Assembly (NCBI GenBank): GCA_018818165.1
Contig: JAHISP010000088.1
Coordinates: forward strand, 62,001-126,000
DNA: 64,000 bases
Direction: 5' to 3'
Source: Bacteroidota bacterium
Lineage (GTDB): Bacteria > Bacteroidota > Ignavibacteria > Ignavibacteriales > Melioribacteraceae
Shown here: piece after piece, positions 44,122-54,090 of the stretch
Layout of the letters: each line of letters opens with the position of its first letter
Position numbering within the stretch: the stretch's first letter is position 1
Made by a program: the position numbers and the translations under genes
Notes under the pieces: generated by a model
Database searches by the model: none
Told to the model about the DNA's origin: nothing
What the model saw: the letters and a program-made list of their open reading frames with translations, nothing else

Positions 44122-46656
44122 ATGCAATACAAAAGAATTAAACTCTTTTTATTTCTTTTTCTATCCACAATTATTTTTTCAGCTTCATTTATTCAAGCAC
44201 AAGGTACAATTAAAGGCAAAGTCCTTGATAAAAAAGGAGAAGCTTTAATTGGTGTAAATGTATACTTATTAGGAACATCATTAGGTGATGCAACTAATAT
44301 GGAAGGTGATTATAATATTAAACAAATTCCAATGGGCAAATACAACCTACAGGTTAGTATGGTTGGTTATAAGAAAGCCCAGTTTGAAATAACTATTAGC
44401 GGTGATGAAACTATAAAGCAAGATGTTGTATTACAAGAAGACATTTTAAATTTTGAAAGCGTAATTGTAACTGGTACCGCTGGTGGTTCTGGTATTAAAA
44501 AGAAAGACGCAAGTTTTGCAATTACTACAATTTCTGCTGTTGAACTAGAACAATTATCTCCACCAAGTACAGCTGCTGCATTAGAACTAGTTCCAGGTGT
44601 TTGGTCTGAAAGTTCAGGTGGTGTTGCTGGCGCAAATATTTTTGTTAGAGGTTTACCATCAGGCGGAGATGCCCCTTTTGTAACTATGTCAATTAATGGT
44701 GCTCCTATTTACGGCACCCAAACACTATCTTTCTTTGAGCAAAGCACTTTATTTCGTATTGATGAAACTGTAGGTTCAACTGAAGCTGTAAAAGGCGGAC
44801 CAAGTTCTGTGTTTTCTAATGGTGAAGCTGGTCTAACTACTAACTTCAATCTTAAAAAAGGAACTGACCAAACTTTAGGTAGAGTTAAATACAGTACTAC
44901 TGATTATAGCCAACAAAGAGTTGATGCAGTTTTAAGCGGAGCTCTTTCCGAAAAATTATATTACATGGTTGGAGGTTACTTAACAACTTCACCAGGAATT
45001 AGAAATACTGAATTTAATTCTGAAAAAGGACAACAAATTACTTTCCAACTTACTAAAGTGTTTGATAAAGGTGTGTTAAATGGTTTTTCAAGATTAACAG
45101 ATGATCATGGTCAGTGGGTTTTACCAATGTCACTTGGTACTGGTAATGATCCTGGAACTTTTTCACCTCTTGGCAATGCAACACGATTTAGAACTTTGCA
45201 AATTAATACTCAAGGTGATCTTGCACAGTTTGATTTTTCAAAAGGTCGTGGTTGGAAAGGTGTGGTTAGCGGTCTTAATTTTGACTATGATTTAGGCGAT
45301 AGTTGGACTGTTCGAGATAATTTATCTTTCACTTCTGGCAATGCAGATACTTATGGTTTAGTACCTAATGGTAGCGCAATGAGTGTTGCTGATTTAAGTG
45401 CAAAGCTTGGTAATAGCCCTATTAAAACTGTTGGTGGTAGAACACTTACTTCTGGTTTTGTTCAAAGTTATGGTTTTTGGGTAGTACAAAAAGAACTTCA
45501 ATCACTCACTAACGATATAAGTATATCAAAAATAGTTGGAGACCATAATTTAACAATTGGTAGTTATCAAGCATTTTGGTCAACAAATGATTTTTGGACT
45601 CTTGGTAATCATGCTCTTCTTGAAAATGTTACTAATGGCGAATTAATTAAAGATGTTTCTGCAGATAATGTTTCTGGAAGTTGGAATTATGGTCTTTATG
45701 AATCTGGTGATTCTAGAATGTCAGCTATTTATTTAGGAGATTCATGGCAAATTAATGAGAAATTAAGATTAGACCTTGGTGCTAGATATCAATTTTTTAC
45801 ACTCAATTTCACTTTAGATGCAGGCGCTCTTCCTGATGGTACTATTGACAAAACTGCTGATATTGATGCTCAAGATTGGGCAGGTACTGCTGCGGTTAAC
45901 TATGAATTAAATAACGATCTTGGTGTTTTTCTACGAGGTTCAAAAGGCTCGTTGTTCCCTTATTTTGACCAAATTAGAGAAAATACTTTTAATCTAAAAA
46001 GTGGCACACTTGGTAAAGATGCGGATGGAAATATTACATCAGTAACAGGAACAGTATCTCCAAATATCTTTAATCAATTTGAATTAGGTGCTAAATTTGA
46101 ACAAGATTTATTCAGTTTGTTTATTACAGGCTTCTTTAATACAGTTGATGTTTTTGATGGTGGTGTAGGCTCAACATGGGATGCAGCTTCATTAAAAACA
46201 CGTACATTTGGTGCAGAAGTTGATGGTGGATTGAATGTTGGTGCATTAAGAGTACGCCTTCTTGCAACATTCCAAAAAGGAGAAATTACAGAATCCGCAT
46301 CAGCTCCTGAAACAGTTGGAAAAAGCATTTGGCGTCAACCAGATTTGCAATTACGTCTTGCTCCTAGTTATAATTTTCAGCTAAGTGCAAACATAGATGC
46401 ATCTGTTTATGGTGCTATTAGATACGTTGGTTCACGTTGGAATGATAGAGGTAATACTTATCAACTTGATCCATTTACCAAAATAGATTTAGGAGTTAAT
46501 TTAACAACATTAAGTGGTCTAACATTTAATCTTAGTGGAGATAATTTAACTGACTCAGAAGGTTTAACTGAAGGTGATCCACGCGATCCTATAGCAAAAA
46601 ATGGTCGTCCAATTTTTGGTCGTTCACTAAAATTTGCTATAACAATTGATTTCTAA
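44122..46656 (+). CDS. TonB-dependent outer-membrane receptor
   Basis: An 844-residue receptor with signal peptide (ends FIQAQ), carboxypeptidase-regulatory domain (GTIKGKVLDKKGEALIGVNV, PMGKYNLQVSMVGYKK), plug domain (ANIFVRGLPSGGDAPFVTMSI) and beta-barrel ending SLKFAITIDF. The gene lies before a GH65 enzyme, MFS transporter and GH37 trehalase, so import of an alpha-glucan or trehalose-like substrate is likely. No SusD is adjacent. Its leader carries a sigma-54-type promoter and an exact repeat shared with the end of the response-regulator gene, linking it to the sensor operon at 16608-20901. It has an unusually good AGGAGGT site. Confidence 0.87.
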   Translation: MQYKRIKLFLFLFLSTIIFSASFIQAQGTIKGKVLDKKGEALIGVNVYLLGTSLGDATNMEGDYNIKQIPMGKYNLQVSMVGYKKAQFEITISGDETIKQDVVLQEDILNFESVIVTGTAGGSGIKKKDASFAITTISAVELEQLSPPSTAAALELVPGVWSESSGGVAGANIFVRGLPSGGDAPFVTMSINGAPIYGTQTLSFFEQSTLFRIDETVGSTEAVKGGPSSVFSNGEAGLTTNFNLKKGTDQTLGRVKYSTTDYSQQRVDAVLSGALSEKLYYMVGGYLTTSPGIRNTEFNSEKGQQITFQLTKVFDKGVLNGFSRLTDDHGQWVLPMSLGTGNDPGTFSPLGNATRFRTLQINTQGDLAQFDFSKGRGWKGVVSGLNFDYDLGDSWTVRDNLSFTSGNADTYGLVPNGSAMSVADLSAKLGNSPIKTVGGRTLTSGFVQSYGFWVVQKELQSLTNDISISKIVGDHNLTIGSYQAFWSTNDFWTLGNHALLENVTNGELIKDVSADNVSGSWNYGLYESGDSRMSAIYLGDSWQINEKLRLDLGARYQFFTLNFTLDAGALPDGTIDKTADIDAQDWAGTAAVNYELNNDLGVFLRGSKGSLFPYFDQIRENTFNLKSGTLGKDADGNITSVTGTVSPNIFNQFELGAKFEQDLFSLFITGFFNTVDVFDGGVGSTWDAASLKTRTFGAEVDGGLNVGALRVRLLATFQKGEITESASAPETVGKSIWRQPDLQLRLAPSYNFQLSANIDASVYGAIRYVGSRWNDRGNTYQLDPFTKIDLGVNLTTLSGLTFNLSGDNLTDSEGLTEGDPRDPIAKNGRPIFGRSLKFAITIDF

Positions 46657-46977
46657 TTTTTCAATAGCATAGTTAAGTTCCTAACTATGTTATTTAAAAA
46701 ATAAGTGTAACACAGATTTGCTAATTTATTATAATGTTCTGTGTTACACTTAAAAATTTCTTTTAATGATGTTCGTTTGTTCTTTGATTCTGGCAATATT
46801 TATGAGGAGTAGAATTGAAGAAAAGTTCAAAAAATTATAAACTCAATATCTTTATTACATCTTTGATTTATTTGCTTTAGAAATATTTTCAAAAACAGTA
46901 TTCGGAAGGATTAATTTGACTACTCAAAAGTAATTAAATATAATAAATTTTTGTTATCTAAAATTATTAAGAAAAAT
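46657..46977. other. Intergenic region with two hairpins
   Basis: This ~320-base gap contains a weak 8-base-pair stem-loop (46668-46689) and a very strong hairpin (46702-46752). No gene-like ORF is present apart from a short open stretch in front of the GH65 gene. A GAGGAG-like site at 46802 is followed by no good ORF. Confidence 0.5.
46702..46752. terminator. Strong 15-bp hairpin, probable terminator
   Basis: TAAGTGTAACACAGA and TCTGTGTTACACTTA form a perfect 15-base-pair stem with a 21-base loop, 46 bases after the receptor stop. On the + strand it is followed by AAAA, but on the - strand a run of T follows, so the usual intrinsic-terminator form is met only for that strand. It probably ends or protects the receptor transcript. 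Confidence 0.5.
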
Positions 46978-49251
46978 ATGTTTACTTCAATTCTCAATAC
47001 ATACAGCAATTATAGCAAATTCATTAAAATATTTTTTGTGAACTCAATAAAACCTCAAATTGGTAATAGCAAGTTCTATAGTATAAAGCTATTTACGATG
47101 TTGTTGTTTTTTTCGTCCTTTAATTTTGCACAAGATTCAAATTTTGTTTTAACAACTAATAAAACGGAAACATATTTTCCTACGTACATAGGAAATGGTC
47201 ATTTTAGTATATCATCTTCCCAATTAGGTACTTTACCTACAGAATCTTACATGATAAAATTTTATGATCATGCTAAAAACGATATTCCAAGAATTGCAGC
47301 ACTTCCAGAATGGAATGAAATTAATTACTTTAACGGAGAAAAATGGCTTAATGATATCGATTTTATGTCAGAGGAAATAACTAATTATTCTCAATCGTTG
47401 GATATGTTTAATGGTATATTAACAACTTGTTACGATTGGGAAACCTCTACTTTTGCAAAGTCGCATATTGAAATTACTACCTTTGTATCAAGAAGCAATA
47501 AAAATCTGGCAATAAAAAAAATTGAAATAACTCCTTATTTTATAAATGATGTTAAAATTTCATTTCCGTTAAAAGAACGAGAAAGACCCAAAAGATCTGA
47601 ACTTGAAGTAATTACTAGAGTAGAAAATACTTTACCAGGTGAATTACCAAGTTTTTGGTATCCAGGTTTCACCGAAATTGTTGAACTAAATGTAGATAAA
47701 AATAATTTTGGTGGAAGAATTAAAGCTCAAATTCAAAGTGAAGGAAGAAATACTCAAGCGGAAATTGCTTCGGATATTTACTGCAATGATTTGCCCAAAG
47801 AAGCGAAAATAGAAGTTTCTAAAACATCAAAATCAACTTCCATCAATTATACTTTAAAAACAGAAAAAGGGAAAAAATACACCTTTTATGATATTATTTC
47901 AGTTGTGCCTCAAATTGATAAAAATGAGTTTGGTTATAGTGTAAACCAGATTATTGAAAAATCGAAAGAATTAGGTTTTGATAGTTTATTATCTGCACAT
48001 AAAGCCGAATGGAATAATTTGTGGAAAACAGATATAGTGATAGAGGGAAATAGTGATTTACAATTGATTGTGCGCTCAATGATATTTTATTTGCTTTGTA
48101 GTGCTGATAAAAATACTGAATTTGGAATTCCACCAATGGGCTTATCAACATCTGGATATTTTGGACATATTTTCTGGGATTCGGATATTTATATGATGCC
48201 TGCATTATTAATTATGCATCCCAAAATTGCAAAATCATTGGTTGTTTTTAGAAGTCATACATTGGAATCAGCAGTTAAAAATGCTGATAAAAATAATTAT
48301 AAAGGTGCAATGTATCCGTGGGAATCAGATGAAATTGGCGCAGAAACAACTCCATTTTTCGCATATCAAAATGCTTTAAAAGAAAATCATATTGTAGGTG
48401 ATGTTGCTTTTGCTCAATGGCAATATTTTTCGGCTACAAAAGATACTGCATATATGCGTGAATCTGGCGCTGAGATAATTAGAAAAACTGCTGATTTTTG
48501 GGTATCACGTGCAACTTTTAATGAACAAAAGGATAGATACGAAATTAATGATATAATTTCTGTAAGTGAATCTGATAGAGCTATTAATAATGAAACTTAT
48601 ACAAACGCAATTGCAAAAATTAATCTAGGCTTAGCAATAAAAGTTTCCAATTTATTTAATTTAACCAAAAACCCAGATTGGCAAAAAATTTACAATAAAT
48701 TATATATTCCATATGATGTACAAAATGATTTTCACCCATCTTTTGAAGGTGAAATTGCAAATAAAAATATTAATGTGTTTTGGTCAAGTGTCGTTAATTT
48801 GTTGTGTTATCCTCTTCAAATGGAAATGAACGAAAGCACAAAAAGAAACGATCTATCGCGTGCTGTAAAGAGTTTAGAAAAAAACGGAGCAGGTGCAATG
48901 ATGGGAAGTAATTTCCTTTCAATAATTGCGGCAGAACTTGGGGATAAAAGCTTACTAAATTTTACAATTGACAAAACGTTAAAAGGTTATTTAAAACCAC
49001 CATTTAATGTTTTATCAGAAACTCATGAAAACAAATCGGTAAATTTTTTAACTGGGGCAGGTTCTTTTCTTCAGCAAGTAATTTTTGGTTATACCGGACT
49101 TAGAATAACTGATGATGGTATAGTTCAAAAATATAAACCATTACTTCCTGATGGTGTAAAAAAACTTATTCTTAAGAATTTTACAATAAATAATTTACAA
49201 TATAATGTAGTAGTAAGCGGCAATAAAATTGAAAAAATTAAAATCAAATAA
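46978..49251 (+). CDS. GH65-family glycosidase or phosphorylase, exported
   Basis: A 757-residue protein from the ATG at 46978; the open frame extends to a TTG at 46951 and a GTG at 47038 would give a neat 32-residue signal peptide. The signal ends FNFAQ. The catalytic barrel contains GLSTSGYFGHIFWDSDIYMMP, AMYPWESDEIGAE, DIISVSESDRAINNETYTNA (general-acid Glu region) and FLTGAGSFLQQVIFGYTGLRI, as in acid trehalase/kojibiose-phosphorylase/PGGHG-type GH65. Secretion favours a hydrolase over a phosphorylase. It precedes an MFS carrier and a GH37 trehalase. Substrate is an alpha-glucoside, probably trehalose or kojibiose-type. Confidence 0.8.
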   Translation: MFTSILNTYSNYSKFIKIFFVNSIKPQIGNSKFYSIKLFTMLLFFSSFNFAQDSNFVLTTNKTETYFPTYIGNGHFSISSSQLGTLPTESYMIKFYDHAKNDIPRIAALPEWNEINYFNGEKWLNDIDFMSEEITNYSQSLDMFNGILTTCYDWETSTFAKSHIEITTFVSRSNKNLAIKKIEITPYFINDVKISFPLKERERPKRSELEVITRVENTLPGELPSFWYPGFTEIVELNVDKNNFGGRIKAQIQSEGRNTQAEIASDIYCNDLPKEAKIEVSKTSKSTSINYTLKTEKGKKYTFYDIISVVPQIDKNEFGYSVNQIIEKSKELGFDSLLSAHKAEWNNLWKTDIVIEGNSDLQLIVRSMIFYLLCSADKNTEFGIPPMGLSTSGYFGHIFWDSDIYMMPALLIMHPKIAKSLVVFRSHTLESAVKNADKNNYKGAMYPWESDEIGAETTPFFAYQNALKENHIVGDVAFAQWQYFSATKDTAYMRESGAEIIRKTADFWVSRATFNEQKDRYEINDIISVSESDRAINNETYTNAIAKINLGLAIKVSNLFNLTKNPDWQKIYNKLYIPYDVQNDFHPSFEGEIANKNINVFWSSVVNLLCYPLQMEMNESTKRNDLSRAVKSLEKNGAGAMMGSNFLSIIAAELGDKSLLNFTIDKTLKGYLKPPFNVLSETHENKSVNFLTGAGSFLQQVIFGYTGLRITDDGIVQKYKPLLPDGVKKLILKNFTINNLQYNVVVSGNKIEKIKIK

Positions 49252-49374
49252 TCTATTTCATTTTGTTACTAACTAAAAATATAATCTAGCTATAAACTTA
49301 AATACACATTTGCAATGACTAAAAATTTATTCAAAAAATATTCAAAAAAACTAAATCTAAAGAGGTAAAATTAA

Positions 49375-50592
49375 ATGTCCAGTTGGAAAATAAAAATATC
49401 ACTATTTCTTAATTATTTCATTTTTGCAATTCTATTAAATACTGTTGGAATTGTAATAGCTCAAGTGATAGATCAATATGAAATAAGTAGAATAACTGCT
49501 GGGTCTTTGGAAGCATTTAAAGATTTATCTATTATGGTAGCGTCTTTTTTAGTTGCCTCATATGTTCCTAAAATTGGTTATAAAAGAACAATGTTAATAG
49601 GTTTATTGATTGTTACATTGGGTTGTATTTTAATTGCTTCAATTACTTCTTATTGGGTTACTCCTCTGCTTTATATTTCTGTGGGAGCAAGTTTTGCGCT
49701 CATCAAAGTTTCAGTTTATTCAACATTAGGTTTAATTACTTCCAATCAAAAAGAACACACTAGTTTAATGAATACTCTGGAAGGTATTTTTATGGTTGGC
49801 TCTTTATCTGGTCCAATATTTTTCTCTTTAATGATAAACACAAGCAAATGGAATCATACTTATTGGATTCTTGCAGTTCTTTCATCACTTGCATTTTTAC
49901 TATTGTTAATTACTGATTTAGACGAAAGTAAAGTGCATAAAAAAGCTGAGGAAACTGGCTTTTTCGAAATGTTCAGATTATTAAAACATCCAATTGTAAT
50001 AATATTTATTATTGCAGCATTTCTTTATGTAATGATTGAACAGAGCTTAGGTACTTGGTTACCAACGTTCAATAAAGAAATATTTAATTTGTCTGCTGCT
50101 CAAGCGGCATCGTTTTTAAGTATTTATGCTGGTTCAATTGCTTTAAGTAGATTTTTAGCTGGTTATCTTGCCAAGAAAATATCGTGGTTTAAACTGCAAT
50201 TAGTCTATTTAACTTTAGCTGCAATTTTTATTCTTTACGTTTTGCTAAATTCTATTGATTTAAAGATTAACCCATTTGAGTATTGGTTTCAAGCTCCTTC
50301 ATTAGCGTTTGTTCTTTCTTTTGTTGGATTTTTTCTTGGTCCCATTTATCCAACTATATGTTCAATTGTGCTAAGCAAACTTGAAAAAATTCATCACAGT
50401 TCAATGACTGGATTAATAATAATATTTTCAGCTTTGGGTGGAACAACTGGATCATTGATTATTGGTTTAATTTCGGATAATTTTAATGTTCATACAGCAT
50501 TTTATTTCCCAGTTATTCCAATTGTGCTACTAATATTAGTTTTAATTCCTTATAAAAGAACGTCTGATAAACTTACTCTGGAAGAAAAATAG
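49375..50592 (+). CDS. MFS sugar transporter
   Basis: A 405-residue protein of about 12 transmembrane segments. It has the A-motif-like KIGYKRTMLIGL in the first cytoplasmic loop, GSLSGPIFFSL, and a central loop followed by PIVIIFIIAAFLYVMIEQSLGTWLP. It looks most like FucP/ sugar:cation MFS carriers with a conserved glutamate in the seventh helix (VMIEQSLGTW). It is placed between the secreted GH65 enzyme and a cytoplasmic GH37 trehalase, so its cargo is probably trehalose or glucose. The intergenic gap before it is 123 bases, after it 28. Confidence 0.82.
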   Translation: MSSWKIKISLFLNYFIFAILLNTVGIVIAQVIDQYEISRITAGSLEAFKDLSIMVASFLVASYVPKIGYKRTMLIGLLIVTLGCILIASITSYWVTPLLYISVGASFALIKVSVYSTLGLITSNQKEHTSLMNTLEGIFMVGSLSGPIFFSLMINTSKWNHTYWILAVLSSLAFLLLLITDLDESKVHKKAEETGFFEMFRLLKHPIVIIFIIAAFLYVMIEQSLGTWLPTFNKEIFNLSAAQAASFLSIYAGSIALSRFLAGYLAKKISWFKLQLVYLTLAAIFILYVLLNSIDLKINPFEYWFQAPSLAFVLSFVGFFLGPIYPTICSIVLSKLEKIHHSSMTGLIIIFSALGGTTGSLIIGLISDNFNVHTAFYFPVIPIVLLILVLIPYKRTSDKLTLEEK

Positions 50593-50620
50593 AGTATAAT
50601 CTAATTTTATAGAAAAAGTT

Positions 50621-52501
50621 ATGAAAATAAATGTCAAAATAAACTCAACCATTTTGGGTCTGTTAAAATGTGCGGATACTAATAATGATAAAAAAATTAC
50701 TGTTGATGACGCCAGCAATACAGTATTTGAATTGAAATCTATTGAAGGGAATTTATATGAAATATCTGGAACATACTATTTGTCCAATTTATTGCAGGAA
50801 CTAATTCTATTAAAAGACAAAGGTTTTGATGTTGCAGAATTGGAATCGGACAAAATATTTGAATTACCTGTTGATAGAATTTCCAGAATGATTAAGGATT
50901 ATTATTGGGATGGCTTAACTAGAACTCTAAATAAAGATGGAATAGAGAAACTCTTAAATGATGATAAAATTAATTCGGAAAACAAAGCTATAATATATGT
51001 TCCTAACGATGATGAACTTGCTTATAATTATTATACTGATATTTCAAAATCATTAAAAAACTCCTTTGATGTTGTAAAGCTAAATTCTAAAATTACAAGC
51101 AAATATGTTCAAACTTTAAATAGTAAACCGGGAATTCTTGGTTTAGCATTAAAGAGAGGTAAGAACAAAATTGTTGAAGCCGAGCCATTTGTTGTGCCTG
51201 GTGGTAGATTTAATGAAATGTACGGCTGGGATAGTTATTTTGAAGTACTGGGACTTTTAGAAGATGGAAAAGTTGAGTTAGCAAAATCGATGGTAAATAA
51301 TTTTAATTATGAAATAAATAATTATGGAAAAGTTCTTAATGCAAATCGTAGCTACTATTTAACTAGATCACAACCGCCATTTTATACCTCAATGCTTTTA
51401 GCCGTTTTCCAAAAATTAGAAAAAAATGCTAACAATATTAAATGGTTGTCCGAAGGATTAAAAATAGCGATAAAAGAATACTCTAATATTTGGATGAGTG
51501 AACCCAAGTTGACCCAAAACGGACTTAGTAGATATTATGGTGAAGGACTTGGAATTCCACCAGAAACAGAACCAAATCATTTTGATCATATTCTGGCACC
51601 TTATGCAAGAAAGCACAAAATATCAATAGATAACCTAATTGAAAAATATAATAGTGGTGAAATTAAAGAGGCAAAATTGGATAGATACTTTATTCATGAC
51701 CGTAGTTTAAGAGAATCGGGGCACGATACTACTTACAGATTAATAAATATATCAGCCTCATTAAATACTGTTGATTTAAATTCACTTCTTTATAAGTACG
51801 AAAAAGATATTGAGTTTATTATTAAAGAGTATTTTAATGATTCATTTGAATATTCTAAAGAGGTTACTTACAACAGTAATTTTTGGAAAAGGAAAGCTGA
51901 GGATAGAAAAAAAATAATTAACAAATATTTATGGAATGATACAGAAGGTCAATTTTCGGATTATGACTTTGAGAAATCTAAATTTGCACATTTTGAATCA
52001 GCAACAAGTTTTTATACAATGTGGTGTAATCTTGCAACTAAAAAACAAGCAAAATTATTAGTAAATAATCTTCTTCCTCAACTTGAAGCACCCGGTGGCG
52101 TTTTGTCTACTTCAAAGAAATCGTGTGGAAAAATATCTAAAACCCGTCCTCAACGACAATGGGATTATCCCTTTGGTTGGGCTCCTCATCAAATAATTAT
52201 TTGGCAAGCTTTAGAAAATTATGGATACGCAAATATTTGCGAAAGGTTAGCTTATAAATGGCTTTATACAATTACAAAGAGTGCCGTTAATTATAATGGA
52301 ACAATACCAGAAAAATTTGATGTCGTTGCAAGAACACACAAAGTATTTGCTGAATATGGAAATGTTGGAACTGAATTTGACTATATAACTCGTGAGGGAT
52401 TTGGGTGGATGAATGCTTCTTTTCAAATTGGCAAAAAATATTTGTCTGATAAAAACATATCCAATTTAAATAATTTAATTCCACCAGAATGGATATTTTG
52501 A
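50621..52501 (+). CDS. GH37 trehalase with N-terminal EF-hand-like loop
   Basis: A 626-residue cytoplasmic protein without signal peptide. The two trehalase signatures are PGGRFNEMYGWDSY at 193-206 and QWDYPFGWAP at 513-522, separated by the usual helical barrel. The N-terminus has an EF-hand-like loop, D19-TNNDKKITVDD-30, close to the calcium loop of fungal neutral trehalases. It hydrolyses trehalose to two glucose. It follows the MFS carrier by 28 bases and so completes the trehalose/alpha-glucoside unit with the secreted GH65. The bacterial treF/treA proteins lack such a loop as far as I recall. Confidence 0.88.
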   Translation: MKINVKINSTILGLLKCADTNNDKKITVDDASNTVFELKSIEGNLYEISGTYYLSNLLQELILLKDKGFDVAELESDKIFELPVDRISRMIKDYYWDGLTRTLNKDGIEKLLNDDKINSENKAIIYVPNDDELAYNYYTDISKSLKNSFDVVKLNSKITSKYVQTLNSKPGILGLALKRGKNKIVEAEPFVVPGGRFNEMYGWDSYFEVLGLLEDGKVELAKSMVNNFNYEINNYGKVLNANRSYYLTRSQPPFYTSMLLAVFQKLEKNANNIKWLSEGLKIAIKEYSNIWMSEPKLTQNGLSRYYGEGLGIPPETEPNHFDHILAPYARKHKISIDNLIEKYNSGEIKEAKLDRYFIHDRSLRESGHDTTYRLINISASLNTVDLNSLLYKYEKDIEFIIKEYFNDSFEYSKEVTYNSNFWKRKAEDRKKIINKYLWNDTEGQFSDYDFEKSKFAHFESATSFYTMWCNLATKKQAKLLVNNLLPQLEAPGGVLSTSKKSCGKISKTRPQRQWDYPFGWAPHQIIIWQALENYGYANICERLAYKWLYTITKSAVNYNGTIPEKFDVVARTHKVFAEYGNVGTEFDYITREGFGWMNASFQIGKKYLSDKNISNLNNLIPPEWIF

Positions 52502-53283
52502 ATTCCTCTATTACTAATTTTCAAGTTTAGAGTAATACTGCAATTATCTTAATAAACTTAAAATAGACTATTGTTTAATCTATGACTCTATAGAATTAGC
52601 TTTAACCTAAACTCGTCATTAGCAATTTATGCCTATCAACAGATTGGGTATATTGTTGCAATTATAATGCAATACTTATTGGAATTATTCAACAAGTTGC
52701 ATTTCTTTACCAATTTAAATTTAATCCCTATCTGGATTGACTTATAAAGATAATGTGGCTTTCATTTAAAATTATTGGTGAGAGTTTTAGAACTAAAGAT
52801 TTTTTTTAATCTGCTTAATTCTTTTTTATATTTGCTGGTACCTTTTTCGTGAATACTAACTAAGTGAGGGCATCGGTAAAACAAAGAAAAGGTGATAAAA
52901 TATTATGAACTAAATAAAAATGAAACACAAAAGTTATACTTAGTAAAGATTAACATGGGCACAACGGCATATTGACATTTTTTTCATATCTAATTACAAA
53001 TATATTTTTTTTAACCTTCATCACTAATTTACTCTTGATTATTTCATAATTTTTAACGATTTTAGTAAGCGTTTAAGTAACCGATATAGTTAATTTACCT
53101 AAACGAATAATATATGTTCCCAAATTGATTTAACAATAGAAATATTTGAAAACTTGGAAGTATAAGTTACTTGTTTTCTATTTAAAAGTGACCAATACAA
53201 TAATTGGTTAGTTAAATTATGTTAAATGTATTTTAGTTAAAATGTGACTAAGCTGGCGAAGCTTTAAATAGAGAGAGAATTAA
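52502..53283. other. Long intergenic region before the GH105 pseudogene
   Basis: This 782-base AT-rich gap holds no gene-like ORF. It contains an imperfect inverted repeat at 53070-53105 (candidate LacI operator), a 7-base-pair weak stem just after the trehalase stop (52509-52537) and a purine-rich RBS before 53284. I found no mobile element in it. Confidence 0.5.
53070..53105. promoter_or_regulatory. Imperfect inverted repeat, candidate LacI operator
   Basis: CGTTTAAGTAA and TTTACCTAAACG face each other with a 13-base spacer. The half sites are not a tight LacI palindrome, but the CGTTTA core is a common half-site style, and a LacI gene lies 1 kb downstream. Confidence 0.25.
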
Positions 53284-54062
53284 ATGAAAAGAAAATATTA
53301 TTAACAATAACGCTATATCTAATAACTATAAGTATTTTCATTTTTCCACAAAAAAAGACTAACAATAATACCGAAACTTCAAAAAGTATATATTCGATAA
53401 TAGATGAAAACCTCTATGTGTAACAAGAATTGCTCAATCTTTTATTAAACGACATTCAGGCTCGGTGACTTATGATGAAAATATGAGGCAAAATAATGGA
53501 ATTATGAGCAAGGCGTGATGCTTGAAGCAATGAAAAAGATGTATGAACATGTTGGGGTAGAGCAATGGGATGGTATTTAATGGCAATTGTTGATGTGCTT
53601 GACTTTATTCCATCTGATGATTTAAGAAGAGAAAAATTAATTGATATTTTACAAAATGTTTCAGAGGCGCTAGTGAAGTTTCGCGATTGTGAAACGGGAT
53701 TATGGTATCAGGTAATAGATATGCCAGAAAGAGAAGGAAATTATTTGGAAGCTTCTTGTGCAACAATGTTTACTTATGCATTTGCCAAAGGAGCAAATAA
53801 AGGTTATTTAGACTCTAAGTTTTTAGAAATAGCTAAAAATAGTTTTAATTCAATTATAAAATATCATGTAAAAGTTGATAAAAATGGATATGTTGACCTA
53901 TATAATACATGTTCTGCTGCAGGTTTAGGCGGTGACCCTTATAGAGATGGTTCTTTTGAATATTATATAAGTGAACCAACTAGAAAAAATGATTTTAAGG
54001 GATATGGCCCTTTTATCTATTTAGCAATTGAACTTGAAAAAGCAAATTCTTTAATTAAATAA
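53284..54062 (+). pseudogene. Decayed GH105 unsaturated rhamnogalacturonyl/glucuronyl hydrolase
   Basis: The ATG at 53284 is followed after four codons by a one-base loss in an A run; the signal peptide (ILLTITLYLITISIFIFPQ) continues in another frame to a stop at 53421. Further along, RIAQSFIKRHSGSVTYDENM and then WNYEQGVMLEAMKKMYEHVG are in two more frames, the conserved GH105 start. The frame then joins directly to RAMGWYLMAIVDVL, leaving out roughly the middle third. Only the last 165 residues (53565-54062; NYLEASCATMFTYAFAKG) stay open. The catalytic Asp region is lost, so the gene should be inactive. A LacI gene begins 28 bases later. Confidence 0.85.
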
Positions 54063-54090
54063 TAAATTGATTTAACTTAATAAAAATAAT

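Noticed and set aside
46780-46810. Sigma-54-like TGGCAATATTTATGA before the GH65 gene
   Set aside because: The -12 element does not fit TTGC.
52970-53000. Sigma-54-like site TGGGCACAACGGCATATTGA before the GH105 pseudogene
   Set aside because: The spacing from GG to TTG is 16 bases, not 12.
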